From: Micromonospora zingiberis
GTDB lineage: Bacteria; Actinomycetota; Actinomycetes; Mycobacteriales; Micromonosporaceae
Length of the DNA stretch: 64,000 bases
Assembly: GCF_004331455.1 (NCBI RefSeq)
Contig: NZ_SJJR01000018.1
Span: 58,789 to 122,788, forward strand
Reading direction: 5' to 3'
The notes beneath the pieces are model-generated. The model saw only the letters and a program-made list of their open reading frames with translations, made no database searches and had not been told where the DNA came from. The translations under genes were made by a program, and so were the position numbers. Every line of letters begins with the position of its first letter. Within the stretch, counting starts at the first letter, position 1. Below, piece after piece: positions 6,773 to 14,871 of the stretch.

Positions 6773-7521
6773 TGACTCAGGACCTCAAGCGCCTAAAGCG
6801 CATCGGGTGGGGCGTCCGTTCGGTGTTCGCCCTCGGCATTGCGGCGTCGCTGGCGGGCAACGTGCTTCACGCCGCCGACAATGTGATCAGCCAGGCCATC
6901 TCTGCGTGGTCGCCGGTGGCGCTGCTGCTGGCAGTCGAGCTGATCTCTCGGATTCCGGCCCGCCGTGGCGCACTGTCCGCCGTCCGTCTCGGCGCTACCG
7001 CCGTTATCGCAGGCATCGCGGCGTGGGTGTCGTACTGGCACATGGTGGGCGTGGCCATCCGGTACGGCGAGGCCGATTCCTCGGCCTACCTGCTGCCGTT
7101 CAGCGTGGATGGCCTGATCGTGGTCGCGTCGATCAGCCTAGTCGAGATCGGCGGCCGGATCCGCACCCTCACCGAGGCCGCATCGGTCAGGGAGCCCGCC
7201 CCGGCCCCCACCGACCTGATCGAGTCGAAGCCGGTCTACACCAATGAGGACATCTGGGGACCGGAGTCGCCCACCGTCGAGTCTGTCTCGGATCCGGCGG
7301 TCAAGAGGACGCCAGCGAAGCGCGTCACACCGCGCCCGGTGTCGGCGGACAAGGTCGCCAAGGTTGCCGCCAAGATGCCCGACGCGCCGGTCTCGCAGAT
7401 CGCCGCCAAGGCCGGTGTCTCGGTCTCGACCGCGCGGCGTCACCTCGCCGCCCTGCGCGTCACCGATGCGTCACCATCTGCGCCGGTACCTGCGGAAACG
7501 CCCACTCTCACCGCCGCCTGA
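6772..7521 (+). CDS. DUF2637 membrane protein with C-terminal helix-turn-helix
   Basis: The first about 125 residues form four hydrophobic helices in the DUF2637 pattern (SVFALGIAASLAGNVLHA..., AWSPVALLLAVELISR, ATAVIAGIAAWVSYWHMV, YLLPFSVDGLIVVASI). A proline- and charge-rich linker follows, then a C-terminal helix-turn-helix (VSQIAAKAGVSVSTARRHLAAL). DUF2637 proteins usually lie next to TraB/FtsK genes in actinobacterial conjugative elements and are thought to act with the translocase at the membrane, perhaps as Spd-type spreading proteins. ATG 6772 overlaps the preceding stop; a GTG one codon earlier (6769) is an alternative start. The HTH suggests contact with element DNA. Confidence 0.8.
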   Translation: MTQDLKRLKRIGWGVRSVFALGIAASLAGNVLHAADNVISQAISAWSPVALLLAVELISRIPARRGALSAVRLGATAVIAGIAAWVSYWHMVGVAIRYGEADSSAYLLPFSVDGLIVVASISLVEIGGRIRTLTEAASVREPAPAPTDLIESKPVYTNEDIWGPESPTVESVSDPAVKRTPAKRVTPRPVSADKVAKVAAKMPDAPVSQIAAKAGVSVSTARRHLAALRVTDASPSAPVPAETPTLTAA

Positions 7522-7612
7522 CTTCGCCCGGTGACGCGGCCACCAGCCGCCAAGCAAGCGCCGCGTCACCGGCCCTCCTATCAGTCACCAGACCTCAGGA
7601 GAGACCTCCATC

Positions 7613-9745
7613 ATGACTGCATCCAACCCGAACCCCGAGAACTTCGACCGGACCGCCGCCGAGGCCGACGTCGCCGACGTGGTCGACCTAGACGCCGCGC
7701 GCACCCGCCGGGCCGCCGACGCGGGCACGCACTTCGAGGTGGACCTGGACGAGACCCCGCAGCGCGGCGGGATGCCCGTTGAGCTGCCGCCGGTCGATGC
7801 GTCCGGCAAGCGGCCGATTGTGCCGGCCAACTGGTCGACGTGGCCGAACATCCGGCACAGCCTCGCGCAGGCCGCCGCGCTGACCGGCTACCGCGCCGGA
7901 TTCCACGCCGTCCGCGCGCCCTGGTACGCCACCCTCGCCACGTTCTGGGCCAGCGTCGGCGCGTTCCGGCTGATCGGCCGCCAGCTCAAGTGGTGGTGGG
8001 TGTCGGAGCAGTACGGGCTACGGCAGGCCGCCGCCGACGCCAACGACCCCGCCATGTGGCTCAAGCTGCACCGCGAGGTCAAGGCCACCCGCATGTGGCG
8101 CGGCATCGTGCTCGCCGCCGAGGCCGTCGCCGTGTGCGTCGGCGGCCCGGTGCTCTACGCGGTCGCCCCGGTGTGGGCGCTGGTGCTGACCGCTTGCCTG
8201 CTGGTCGCGTTCCTGGCGCACATCGGCCGCCCGGAGGATCGGCGCATCATCACCCCGGCCACCGTCTCGGGCCGCTTCCGCCGGGTGAACCCGGACATCA
8301 TCCTGCGGGCCTACTACGCCGCCGGTCTCGGGCACCCGGACAAGGCACACCAGCAGATCGGCTTCGGCTCGACCATGGCCCGCGACGCCTCGGGCACCGG
8401 CTCGCAGGTGTCGATCGACCTGCCGTACGGCAAGACGTTCGACGACGCGGTCAAGGCACGCGGCGCGATCGCCTCGGGCCTGGACGTCGCGGTCTCGCAG
8501 GTGTTCATTACCCGCGATCCGTCGTCGCACCGGCGGCACACGCTGTGGGTCGCCGACCGCGACCCGCTCGCCCAGGGCGCGGGCCGGACGCCGCTGCTGC
8601 GCTGTAAGCCCACCGACATCTGGCAGCCCGCCCCGTTCGGCCTGGACGAGCGCGGCAACAAGGTGAGCGTCGACCTGATGTGGAACAGCATCCTGATCGG
8701 CGCTCAGCCCCGGCAGGGCAAGACATTCGCCGCCCGGTCCCTCGCGCTGTACGCCGCGCTGGACCCGTACGTGAAGCTGACGGTCCTGGACGGTGGCGGC
8801 AAGCCGGACTGGCGCAAGTTCTCCCTGGTCGCCGACCGGTACGCGTTCGGCCTGGCGATGACCCGCGACGGCGATCCCGCCGAGATCGCGCTCGAAGCGC
8901 TGCGCGAGATCAAGGCCGACGTGCAGGACCGCTACGAGCGGCTGTCCAAGCTGCCGGTCGACATCTGCCCCGAGGGCAAGCTGACCCGCGAGATCGCCCG
9001 TGACCCGAAGTACCGGATGCCGGTCCGGCTGGTGGTCCTGGACGAGTTTCAGGAGTACTTCGACCTCGGCGACATCAGCAAGGAGATCGCGTCTCTGCTG
9101 GTCTACCTGGTCAAGGTCGCTCCGGCGGCCGGTGTCGGGTTCGTTGACGCCACCCAGCGGCCCAGCGGGGTCGGCGGTGGGCAGGTCGCTACCCAGTTCA
9201 TCAGCTTCCGCGACAACCACCAGGTGCGGTTCTCCCTCCGTACCGGCTCGTGGAACGTCTCCGACCTGGTCCTTGGGGCCGGGGCGAACTCCGAGGGCTA
9301 CGACTCGTCGACGCTGCTGCCCAGCTACAAGGGCGTCGGCATTCTGCGCGGCGCGTCCGACGCCACCCCGACTGTGCGTACGTACCTCGCCGACGCCGAC
9401 GACGCGGAGAAGATCCTGATCGCCGCCCGCAAGCTGCGCGAAGCGGCCGGGACTCTGTCCGGCATGGCGGCCGGAGAGGACGTCGCCCGCGAGATCCGCG
9501 ACGTGCTTGCCGACGTTCGCAGCGTGATCGAGCGCGGCGAGACCGGCGCGCAGTGGGAAGAGATCGCGGCCCGCCTCGCCGACCGCCTGCCCGAGGCGTA
9601 CGCGGACGTGACCGCCGAGTCGGTCTCGGCTCAGGTCCGGTCGTTCGGTGTACGCAGCGTAGACGTCAAGCGTTCCGGCAAGGCCCTCAAGGGAGCCAAG
9701 GCCGACGACATCGACGCCGCGATCGCCCGCCGCAAGGCCGCGTAG
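7613..9745 (+). CDS. traB: FtsK/SpoIIIE-type conjugal DNA translocase (TraB-like)
   Basis: At 710 residues it has the length and layout of AICE transfer proteins: an acidic N-terminal part, two hydrophobic helices at about residues 165-200 (VLAAEAVAVCVGGPVLYAV), then an FtsK/SpoIIIE motor with Walker A GAQPRQGKT at about 363-371 and Walker B LVVLDEFQEY at about 472-481, and an ATQRPS sensor-like motif further on. The C-terminal about 100 residues look like a small DNA-binding domain. Such proteins form a hexameric pore and move double-stranded element DNA from donor to recipient. ATG 7613 has a GGAGAGACC ribosome binding site. A cluster of CGCGACCGG motifs follows directly after its stop, where the cis-acting transfer locus lies in several Streptomyces plasmids. 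Confidence 0.88.
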   Translation: MTASNPNPENFDRTAAEADVADVVDLDAARTRRAADAGTHFEVDLDETPQRGGMPVELPPVDASGKRPIVPANWSTWPNIRHSLAQAAALTGYRAGFHAVRAPWYATLATFWASVGAFRLIGRQLKWWWVSEQYGLRQAAADANDPAMWLKLHREVKATRMWRGIVLAAEAVAVCVGGPVLYAVAPVWALVLTACLLVAFLAHIGRPEDRRIITPATVSGRFRRVNPDIILRAYYAAGLGHPDKAHQQIGFGSTMARDASGTGSQVSIDLPYGKTFDDAVKARGAIASGLDVAVSQVFITRDPSSHRRHTLWVADRDPLAQGAGRTPLLRCKPTDIWQPAPFGLDERGNKVSVDLMWNSILIGAQPRQGKTFAARSLALYAALDPYVKLTVLDGGGKPDWRKFSLVADRYAFGLAMTRDGDPAEIALEALREIKADVQDRYERLSKLPVDICPEGKLTREIARDPKYRMPVRLVVLDEFQEYFDLGDISKEIASLLVYLVKVAPAAGVGFVDATQRPSGVGGGQVATQFISFRDNHQVRFSLRTGSWNVSDLVLGAGANSEGYDSSTLLPSYKGVGILRGASDATPTVRTYLADADDAEKILIAARKLREAAGTLSGMAAGEDVAREIRDVLADVRSVIERGETGAQWEEIAARLADRLPEAYADVTAESVSAQVRSFGVRSVDVKRSGKALKGAKADDIDAAIARRKAA

Positions 9746-9835
9746 CCGGTCGCGGCCCGCCCGCGACCGGTCGCGTCACCGCGACTCAACCCGCGACCGG
9801 CCTGGTCAGCACAGACATTGACCGGTCGCGGGTTG
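9746..9835. promoter_or_regulatory. Cluster of CGCGACCGG motifs after traB (candidate clt)
   Basis: CGCGACCGG or its complement occurs five times in 85 bp: 9746-9754 (complement), 9762-9770, 9767-9775 (complement), 9792-9800 and 9822-9830 (complement). The outer pair is part of a perfect 14-bp inverted repeat, 9787-9800 with 9822-9835. A dense array of one 9-mer right behind the translocase gene is what a TraB recognition locus looks like; a replication origin is the alternative. Confidence 0.55.
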
Positions 9836-9880
9836 CGCCGCCAGCCCTTCACGCCCAAAAACCGCCTCAGGAGGCTCACT

Positions 9881-10153
9881 GTGCCTGCCCTCGCCGCGAC
9901 CGCGACCCCCGAAAGCACCATGATCGGCGTACTGATCCTCGCCGCCGTGATCGCCACTCTCTGTTACGCCTTCGGCTGCTGGCTCTGGCCGTTTGGAGCC
10001 TGCCGCAAGTGCTCCGGCACCGGTACGCGCCGCTCCCCGTTCGGCCGCGCGTTTGGCCTCTGCCGCCGCTGCCACGGCGACGGACGCCGACTGCGCGTCG
10101 GCCGCCGGATCATCAACAGCCTGCGCGAGTTGCACGGCAAGGGCACGCGCTGA
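9881..10153 (+). CDS. Small membrane protein with CxxCxGxG zinc motifs
   Basis: GTG 9881 is chosen because a strong CAGGAGG lies 6 bp before it; no ATG offers a comparable site. The 90-residue product has one transmembrane helix (MIGVLILAAVIATLCYAFGCW) and then two knuckles, CRKCSGTG and CRRCHGDG, resembling the DnaJ-type zinc-binding repeat, with an arginine-rich tail. It overlaps the next gene (TGATG). Function is unknown; a membrane-attached zinc protein in the transfer operon could assist conjugation or DNA binding. Confidence 0.7.
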   Translation: MPALAATATPESTMIGVLILAAVIATLCYAFGCWLWPFGACRKCSGTGTRRSPFGRAFGLCRRCHGDGRRLRVGRRIINSLRELHGKGTR

Positions 10154-10497
10154 TGGCCCGGACCATGGCCCGGTTCAGCCGGACCGAGACGCCGCACACC
10201 GACTGGTGCACCCGCGATCACCGCTGCGGGGTCACCCTGCACCAGGCCCCGGACATCATCGCCGATGGGCCGCTCGGCGGCCGGGCCGTCATCACCCGCG
10301 TCCGCGCTGCCGACGTCGACTACGCCGAGATCCGTATCCGCGTGCCGCTCAGCCGGACCGAGGACACCGCTCGGCGGCAACTCGGGCTCGCGCTGCACCT
10401 GTGCCGCGAGCTGCTGGCCGCCGTCGCCGCGATCCGGCCCGCCGCTCTGCACGGCCGGGCCGCCGACCGGCCCGCGCTCGGCAGGAGGGCCGCCTGA
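10153..10497 (+). CDS. Hypothetical AICE protein, 114 residues
   Basis: The ATG overlaps the preceding stop (TGATG) and the stop overlaps the following start (TGATG), so it is translated as part of the operon. The protein has HTDWCTRDHRCGVTLHQAPD near the N-terminus, with Cys and His residues that could bind a metal, then a strand-rich middle (VRAADVDYAEIRIRVPLS) and a helical alanine-rich end. I recognise no family beyond the general impression that it belongs to AICE accessory proteins. Confidence 0.65.
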   Translation: MARTMARFSRTETPHTDWCTRDHRCGVTLHQAPDIIADGPLGGRAVITRVRAADVDYAEIRIRVPLSRTEDTARRQLGLALHLCRELLAAVAAIRPAALHGRAADRPALGRRAA

Positions 10498-10868
10498 TGC
10501 CGCGAATTCGGGCCGCCTACTTCGATCCCGAGGGCGACCGGTACGGGATCCCTATGTTCTGGTGGCAGGGTGCGCCGGACGGCTACGCCACCCGGCGGCA
10601 GCTCACCGCGCGTGGCCTGCGGCCGGGCGGTCAGCCGGTCGCTGCGCAGATCCTCTGGCGCGGCGTCGGCGGCACCCGGACCGCGTACCTGTACCGGATC
10701 GACCTCGCCCGGCCCAAGCGGACCGCCACCCCGGCCCAGCGCCGCGCGATCTCGGCCGCGCTGCGCGCCCGCCGCACCTGCCCGACCTGCGGCCAGGTGC
10801 GCGGCTACTACATCCCGCACTCGCTCGGTGAGTGCCTGGACTGCCACGACGGGCGGCCGGGCCGATGA
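10497..10868 (+). CDS. RRQL-motif zinc-ribbon AICE protein
   Basis: This 123-residue protein has an RRQLTARGLRPGGQ segment at about residues 33-46, a motif I associate with RRQL-type proteins of actinobacterial mobile elements. Near the C-terminus CPTCGQVRGYYIP...CLDC gives a four-cysteine zinc ribbon. The start overlaps the upstream stop and its own stop overlaps the next ATG. It probably binds DNA or a protein partner in the replication/transfer complex; nothing more can be said from sequence. Confidence 0.68.
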   Translation: MPRIRAAYFDPEGDRYGIPMFWWQGAPDGYATRRQLTARGLRPGGQPVAAQILWRGVGGTRTAYLYRIDLARPKRTATPAQRRAISAALRARRTCPTCGQVRGYYIPHSLGECLDCHDGRPGR

Positions 10869-12040
10869 CCGGCGGGCACTGGATCGGCGCGAGCAAGGCC
10901 CTCGGCCGCCTCGTGCCAGCCGACCTGCCGTACCCGCACATCTGCGACCGGACCGTCGCCGCCGAAGACACCATGTCCGGCCTGCCGTTGCAGGTCACCC
11001 GGTGGGAGAAGGCCCGCTACTGCGCCGCGTGCGCCCACGACAAGCACCTCCGCACTCAGCCATCCACACCCAACGCCCGGAGGCCGAAACCCATGCCCCG
11101 CAACGAATCCCCGCGTGAGGTAGCCCTCGCCGCCGCCGAACGCGGCTGGCACGTCTTCCCGCTACGGCCCGACGACAAGCGACCCGCGTTCCCCGACCAC
11201 GTCGCCGACGCCTGCACCGGCCGAGACCCGCGCTGCCGCAACGGACACACCGGCTGGGAAGCCCGTGCCACCACCGATCCCGACCGGGTCCGGCGCGGTT
11301 GGTCCGAGACCCCGTACGGCGTCGGCATCGCCTGCGGCCCGTCTGGGCTAGTCGTCGTCGACCTGGACGTGCGCAAGTCCGACCAGGTCCCGCCGCCCGG
11401 CTGCCCGCACCCGGCCGCGACGAACGGCGTCGAGGTGTTCGCCGCGCTGTGCAAGGCCGCCGGACATCCGATGCCCGACGACACCTACACCGTGACCACG
11501 GGCCGAGGCGGCGCACACCTGTACTTCCGGCACCCGGCCGCCGGGCTGGCACTGCGCAACACGGCCGGAGAGCGCGGCAACGGCCTCGGCTGGCTGGTCG
11601 ACACCCGCGCCCACGGCGGCTATGTCGTCGCGGCCGGGAGCACGGTCGCGGGCCGCCCGTACGCGGTCGCCCGTGACCTGCCGGTCGCCGACCTGCCCGG
11701 CTGGCTCGCCGAACGCCTTGCCCCCGCGCCGCTGCCTCCGCAACGGCCGGTTGTTGTCGACCTGCCGACCGGGCGGGCCGGTGCCTACCTGGACGCCGCG
11801 ATCGGCCGACAGCTCGACCACCTGCGGCACGCCGCCGAGGGCGACCGCAACCACACGCTCTACGTCTCCGCGGTCGCCCTCGGCCAGCTCGCCGCCGGGG
11901 GAGCGCTGCCCGTCGACCAGGCCGCCGCGCTGCTCGAAGAGGCCGCGCTGTCGATCGGCCTCACCCGGTTCGAGACGCTGCGCACGATCCGCTCCGGCCT
12001 CGCCGCCGGTGCCCGTCGCCCCCGGACGGTGGCCGCATGA
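10865..12040 (+). CDS. Bifunctional DNA primase/polymerase (Prim-Pol), AICE replication
   Basis: The core from MPRNESPREVALAAAERGWHVFPLRP onward is a Prim-Pol domain of the AEP superfamily: GVGIACGPSGLVVVDLD supplies the DxD metal-binding motif, and TGRGGAHLYF and a later helical region match the family. It would prime and copy the excised element. Two starts are possible: ATG 10865, overlapping the previous stop, adds about 76 residues with a possible zinc site (HICDRT...RYCAACAHDKH); ATG 11093 has a good GGAGG nine bases upstream and matches the usual N-terminus of the family. No stop separates them. The C-terminus overlaps the helicase-like ATPase gene by 4 bp. Confidence 0.82.
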   Translation: MTGGHWIGASKALGRLVPADLPYPHICDRTVAAEDTMSGLPLQVTRWEKARYCAACAHDKHLRTQPSTPNARRPKPMPRNESPREVALAAAERGWHVFPLRPDDKRPAFPDHVADACTGRDPRCRNGHTGWEARATTDPDRVRRGWSETPYGVGIACGPSGLVVVDLDVRKSDQVPPPGCPHPAATNGVEVFAALCKAAGHPMPDDTYTVTTGRGGAHLYFRHPAAGLALRNTAGERGNGLGWLVDTRAHGGYVVAAGSTVAGRPYAVARDLPVADLPGWLAERLAPAPLPPQRPVVVDLPTGRAGAYLDAAIGRQLDHLRHAAEGDRNHTLYVSAVALGQLAAGGALPVDQAAALLEEAALSIGLTRFETLRTIRSGLAAGARRPRTVAA

Positions 12041-13137
12041 GCGCCATGTCGGCTGACCGCCCGCACCTGCACGTCGCCGGGCCGGACGACGCCGCCGAGG
12101 TTCTGTCGCCCGAGCAGGCGCGGCCTGCTCGGATCCGCACGTCGTGGACCGCCGCCGACATCATGGCGATGGAGTTCGCACCGCCCAAGTGGGCCGTGCC
12201 CGGCGTGCTGTCCGAGGGCGTGAACCTGCTCTGCGGCCCGCCGAAAGTCGGCAAGTCGTGGATGTCGCTCGGCCTCGGCCTCGACGTCGCTCTCGGCGGC
12301 AAGGCGTTCGGCGCGATCCCGGTCGAGCGCGGCCCGGTGCTCTACCTCGCATTGGAGGACACCGCCCGCCGCCTGCAAAACCGGCTCGGCAAGGTTCTCG
12401 GCCAGCGCAAGGCCCCGGCCGGACTCACTCTCGCCACCGAGTGCCCGCCGCTGCCGCAGGGCGGCGACCAGGCTATCGCTGCTTGGCTCGACCGCAACCC
12501 GAATGCCCGCATGGTCATCATCGACGTTTTCGCCAAGCTGCGCGGTCACTCCGCACCCGGCGCGTCCGCCTACGATGCCGACTACGCCGCCGTGGGCCGG
12601 GCGAAGAAGGTCGCCGATGACTACGGCGTGGCGTTCGTCCTGGTCCATCACGTACGCAAGGCCGGATCTGACGACTTCCTCACCGAGGTTTCCGGCACCA
12701 ACGGTCTCGCCGGGGCCGCCGACGCCACCCTCGTGCTCAAGCGGGCGCGCAACCAGGGTGACGGCGTGCTGCACGTGACCGGCCGCGACGTAGACGAGAA
12801 CGAGTACGCCCTGACGTTCGACCCGGCCGCCGGGGCGTGGCAGATGCTCGACGGCCCCGCCGAAGACCACCAGGTCGGCGAGACCCGCGCGACGATCCTG
12901 CGCTTCTTGCGGACCACCCCCGGCAGCACGCCCAAGGTCATCGCCGACGGGGTCGGCCTCGCCTACGACAACGTCAAGCGGACCTGTCAGCGGATGCTCG
13001 CTGACGGACAACTCGCCGCCGACACCGGGGGCCGGTACCGAGTCCCCGGTGTCCCTGCTGTCCCCGGTGTCCCCCAACCCGCCCTGAGCAGCGAAAACGA
13101 GGGGGACACCTCGGGGACAGCCGAACTCTGGCCGTGA
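12037..13137 (+). CDS. RepA/RecA-like AAA ATPase, AICE replication
   Basis: This 366-residue ATPase has Walker A GPPKVGKSW at about residues 66-74, Walker B VIIDVFAKLRG, and a VLVHHVRKAGSDD motif typical of RepA-type hexameric helicases and related RecA-fold proteins. A C-terminal winged-helix-like segment follows (TPKVIADGVGLAYDNVKRTCQRML). It overlaps the Prim-Pol gene by 4 bp; the pair probably forms the replication initiator/helicase-primase of the excised circle. The last about 30 codons contain 9-bp repeats at the DNA level, translating into VPG(V) repeats, so the coding end may double as an iteron region. Confidence 0.82.
   Translation: MSAMSADRPHLHVAGPDDAAEVLSPEQARPARIRTSWTAADIMAMEFAPPKWAVPGVLSEGVNLLCGPPKVGKSWMSLGLGLDVALGGKAFGAIPVERGPVLYLALEDTARRLQNRLGKVLGQRKAPAGLTLATECPPLPQGGDQAIAAWLDRNPNARMVIIDVFAKLRGHSAPGASAYDADYAAVGRAKKVADDYGVAFVLVHHVRKAGSDDFLTEVSGTNGLAGAADATLVLKRARNQGDGVLHVTGRDVDENEYALTFDPAAGAWQMLDGPAEDHQVGETRATILRFLRTTPGSTPKVIADGVGLAYDNVKRTCQRMLADGQLAADTGGRYRVPGVPAVPGVPQPALSSENEGDTSGTAELWP
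13041..13119. repeat. 9-bp TGTCCCC repeats at the end of the ATPase gene (candidate iterons/ori)
   Basis: AGTCCCCGG, TGTCCCTGC, TGTCCCCGG and TGTCCCCCA follow each other at exact 9-bp intervals from 13,041, and two copies in the opposite orientation (GGGGACA) lie at 13,102-13,108 and 13,113-13,119. The same motif and period occur at 3078-3158. In the excised circle the two clusters would lie about 2 kb apart across the att junction. Replication iterons next to the replication genes are plausible. Confidence 0.5.
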
Positions 13138-13142
13138 CGCTG

Positions 13143-13180
13143 CTGAACATGATGAAACAGGGGGGTATAGGGCTGTTTCA
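13143..13180 (+). promoter_or_regulatory. Candidate xis-int promoter inside an inverted repeat
   Basis: CTGAAC (13,143-13,148), a 17-bp spacer and TATAGG (13,166-13,171) form a moderate promoter for the excisionase/integrase genes. The -10 box is framed by a perfect 8-bp inverted repeat, TGAAACAG (13,153-13,160) and CTGTTTCA (13,173-13,180), which suits a repressor site. The rest of the 13,138-13,379 gap shows nothing recognisable. Confidence 0.42.
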
Positions 13181-13379
13181 GCACAGACCCATACGAAGAC
13201 ACCAGTACGCCCGGGATCTTGGCTCAGCGTGGCTCTCAGCGGGCCGCCGTGCGGCTTTCTGCCAACGCGGCCCGCCACCCCTCGCCGAACCGCCCCGCCG
13301 CCAGAGAGGCCGCTACCCGCGCTCTCAACGCCTTGCCGCACCACCCCTGATAGGCCGCACTGCCCGGAAAGGACACCCG

Positions 13380-13637
13380 ATGGCTAAGCGGATCACCCAG
13401 AACGCGCCGGTTCTGAAGCTGCCCGCCGAGTTGCTGACCATCGAAGAAGCCGCAAGCCGCATCGGCATGAGCGTGCGCTACGTACGCCGCGCCGTCGCCG
13501 AGCGACAGATTGCGTTCCACCGTCTCGGCCGGTCGATCCGGATCGACCCCGCCGACTTGGCCGCATTTGTTCACGCCGGACGAGTCGAGCCCATGACCGC
13601 AGAGACCGTCTGGCGCGGATTGAGGAGTGTCGCCTGA
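13380..13637 (+). CDS. xis: Excisionase (Xis), helix-turn-helix
   Basis: This 85-residue protein contains an excisionase/MerR-like helix-turn-helix: LLTIEEAASRIGMSVRYVRRAVAERQ followed by the wing-like RLGRSIRIDPADLAAFV. Such small DNA-bending proteins direct the integrase toward excision. ATG 13,380 follows GGAAAGGA at a suitable distance; longer upstream reading has no comparable site. The integrase gene starts 2 bp after its stop, so both are expressed together, as in pSAM2. Confidence 0.85.
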   Translation: MAKRITQNAPVLKLPAELLTIEEAASRIGMSVRYVRRAVAERQIAFHRLGRSIRIDPADLAAFVHAGRVEPMTAETVWRGLRSVA

Positions 13638-13639
13638 TC

Positions 13640-14827
13640 ATGGCCAACCAAGAGGGACACCGCCGATTCGGCAACATCCGTAAGCGCGAGTCCGGCCGCT
13701 ACCAGGCTCGCTACCCCGGCCCGGACGGACGGATGCGCTCCGCCCCGCAGACGTTCGCCCGCAAGCCCGAGGCCGAAAAGTACCTGTCGCTGATCGAGGC
13801 TCAGATGATGCGGGGAGAGTGGATCGACCCTGAACGCGGCAAGATCCGGCTACGCGACTACGCCGAGCGGTGGATCACCGAACGGCCGAACCTGCGGCCC
13901 CGGACCGTGCACCTGTACCGCTGGACGCTCGGCAGGCACATCACGCCGTACCTCGGCGACATGCCGCTCAACCGGATCGACACTCCCATGGTCCGCGAGT
14001 GGCGGGCACGGCTGCTGGCCGAGGGCGTGTCGGTGACCATGGCCGCCAAGGCGTACCGGCTGCTGCGCGCGGTCCTGATGACCGCCGTCAAGGAGGACGA
14101 ACTGATCAGGATCAACCCGTGCCGCGTCGTCGGTGCCGACCAGGAAAAGCCCGCAGAGCGGCCGGTCCTAACCGTTCCGCAAATCTTCGCGCTGGCCGAG
14201 CGGATGCCGGAGCGCTTCCAGGCGCTGATCCTGGTCACCACGTTCGGATGCCTACGGTGGGGCGAGGCGGTCGCTCTGCAACGCTGCGACGTCGACCTAG
14301 CGGCTGGCACGGTGCGGGTGCGACAGGCGTTCGTCGAGCACCGGGGTACCGGCCTGATCCTCGGCCCGCCGAGGTCGCGGGCGGGCGTGCGGACCGTCGC
14401 CCTACCCAAGGCGGCCCTGCCTGTGCTGAAACAGCACATGAGCGGCCACGTCGGCGAGGCACCCGAGGCGTTCGTGTTCACTGGCGAGAGCGGGCGGACC
14501 CTCTGGCGTGGCAACTTCAACAAGCTGGTCAAGTGGTCCGAGTCGGTCGCCGCCGTGGGTGTGCCTGGTCTGCACTTCCACGACCTGCGGCACACCGGCA
14601 ACACGCTCGCGTCGCGGGCACCGGGCGCGAGCCTGCGCGACATCATGGCTCGGATGGGTCACGACAACCCGCGCGCCGCGCTGATCTACCAGCACGCTAA
14701 CCGGGAGGCGGACCAGGGTATCGCCGACGCGATCGACAAGGCGGTCAAGGCGGCCCGGCGCAAGCCGAGCAAGCGCAAGGTCAAGCGGGTTACCGAGGGA
14801 GACGGACCGGCCGCCGAGGCGAGCTAA
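13640..14827 (+). CDS. int: Tyrosine site-specific integrase
   Basis: This 395-residue integrase has an N-terminal arm/core-binding part with an AP2-like start (KRESGRYQARYPGPDGRMRSAP), a SAM-like domain to about residue 160, and a C-terminal catalytic domain with Arg in TFGCLRWGEA (about residue 204), the HxxR box HDLRH (about 313) and the nucleophile Tyr in ALIYQHAN (about 350). It recombines the element with the tRNA-Gly 3' end; the intact tRNA lies 91 bp beyond its stop, the usual AICE arrangement. The stop codon TAA is itself the first three bases of the right-end tandem repeat. Confidence 0.92.
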   Translation: MANQEGHRRFGNIRKRESGRYQARYPGPDGRMRSAPQTFARKPEAEKYLSLIEAQMMRGEWIDPERGKIRLRDYAERWITERPNLRPRTVHLYRWTLGRHITPYLGDMPLNRIDTPMVREWRARLLAEGVSVTMAAKAYRLLRAVLMTAVKEDELIRINPCRVVGADQEKPAERPVLTVPQIFALAERMPERFQALILVTTFGCLRWGEAVALQRCDVDLAAGTVRVRQAFVEHRGTGLILGPPRSRAGVRTVALPKAALPVLKQHMSGHVGEAPEAFVFTGESGRTLWRGNFNKLVKWSESVAAVGVPGLHFHDLRHTGNTLASRAPGASLRDIMARMGHDNPRAALIYQHANREADQGIADAIDKAVKAARRKPSKRKVKRVTEGDGPAAEAS

Positions 14828-14844
14828 TGGCCCGCTAATGGCCC
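14825..14844 (+). repeat. Right tandem TAATGGCCCGC repeat (candidate integrase arm site)
   Basis: Identical for 20 bp to the tandem repeat at 3020-3039, in the same orientation, starting at the integrase stop codon. It lies 74 bp from attR, so integrase could bind both ends in the same way. Confidence 0.6.
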
Positions 14845-14871
14845 ATGCCTGTTTCAGCATGATCTAGAACC

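Noticed and set aside
8018..9220. Minus-strand open frame within traB
   Set aside because: Shadow of the translocase gene; codon pattern and product are not protein-like.
13041..13119. Short regular repeats considered as CRISPR
   Set aside because: Units of 9 bp without spacers, partly coding; no cas genes in the window.
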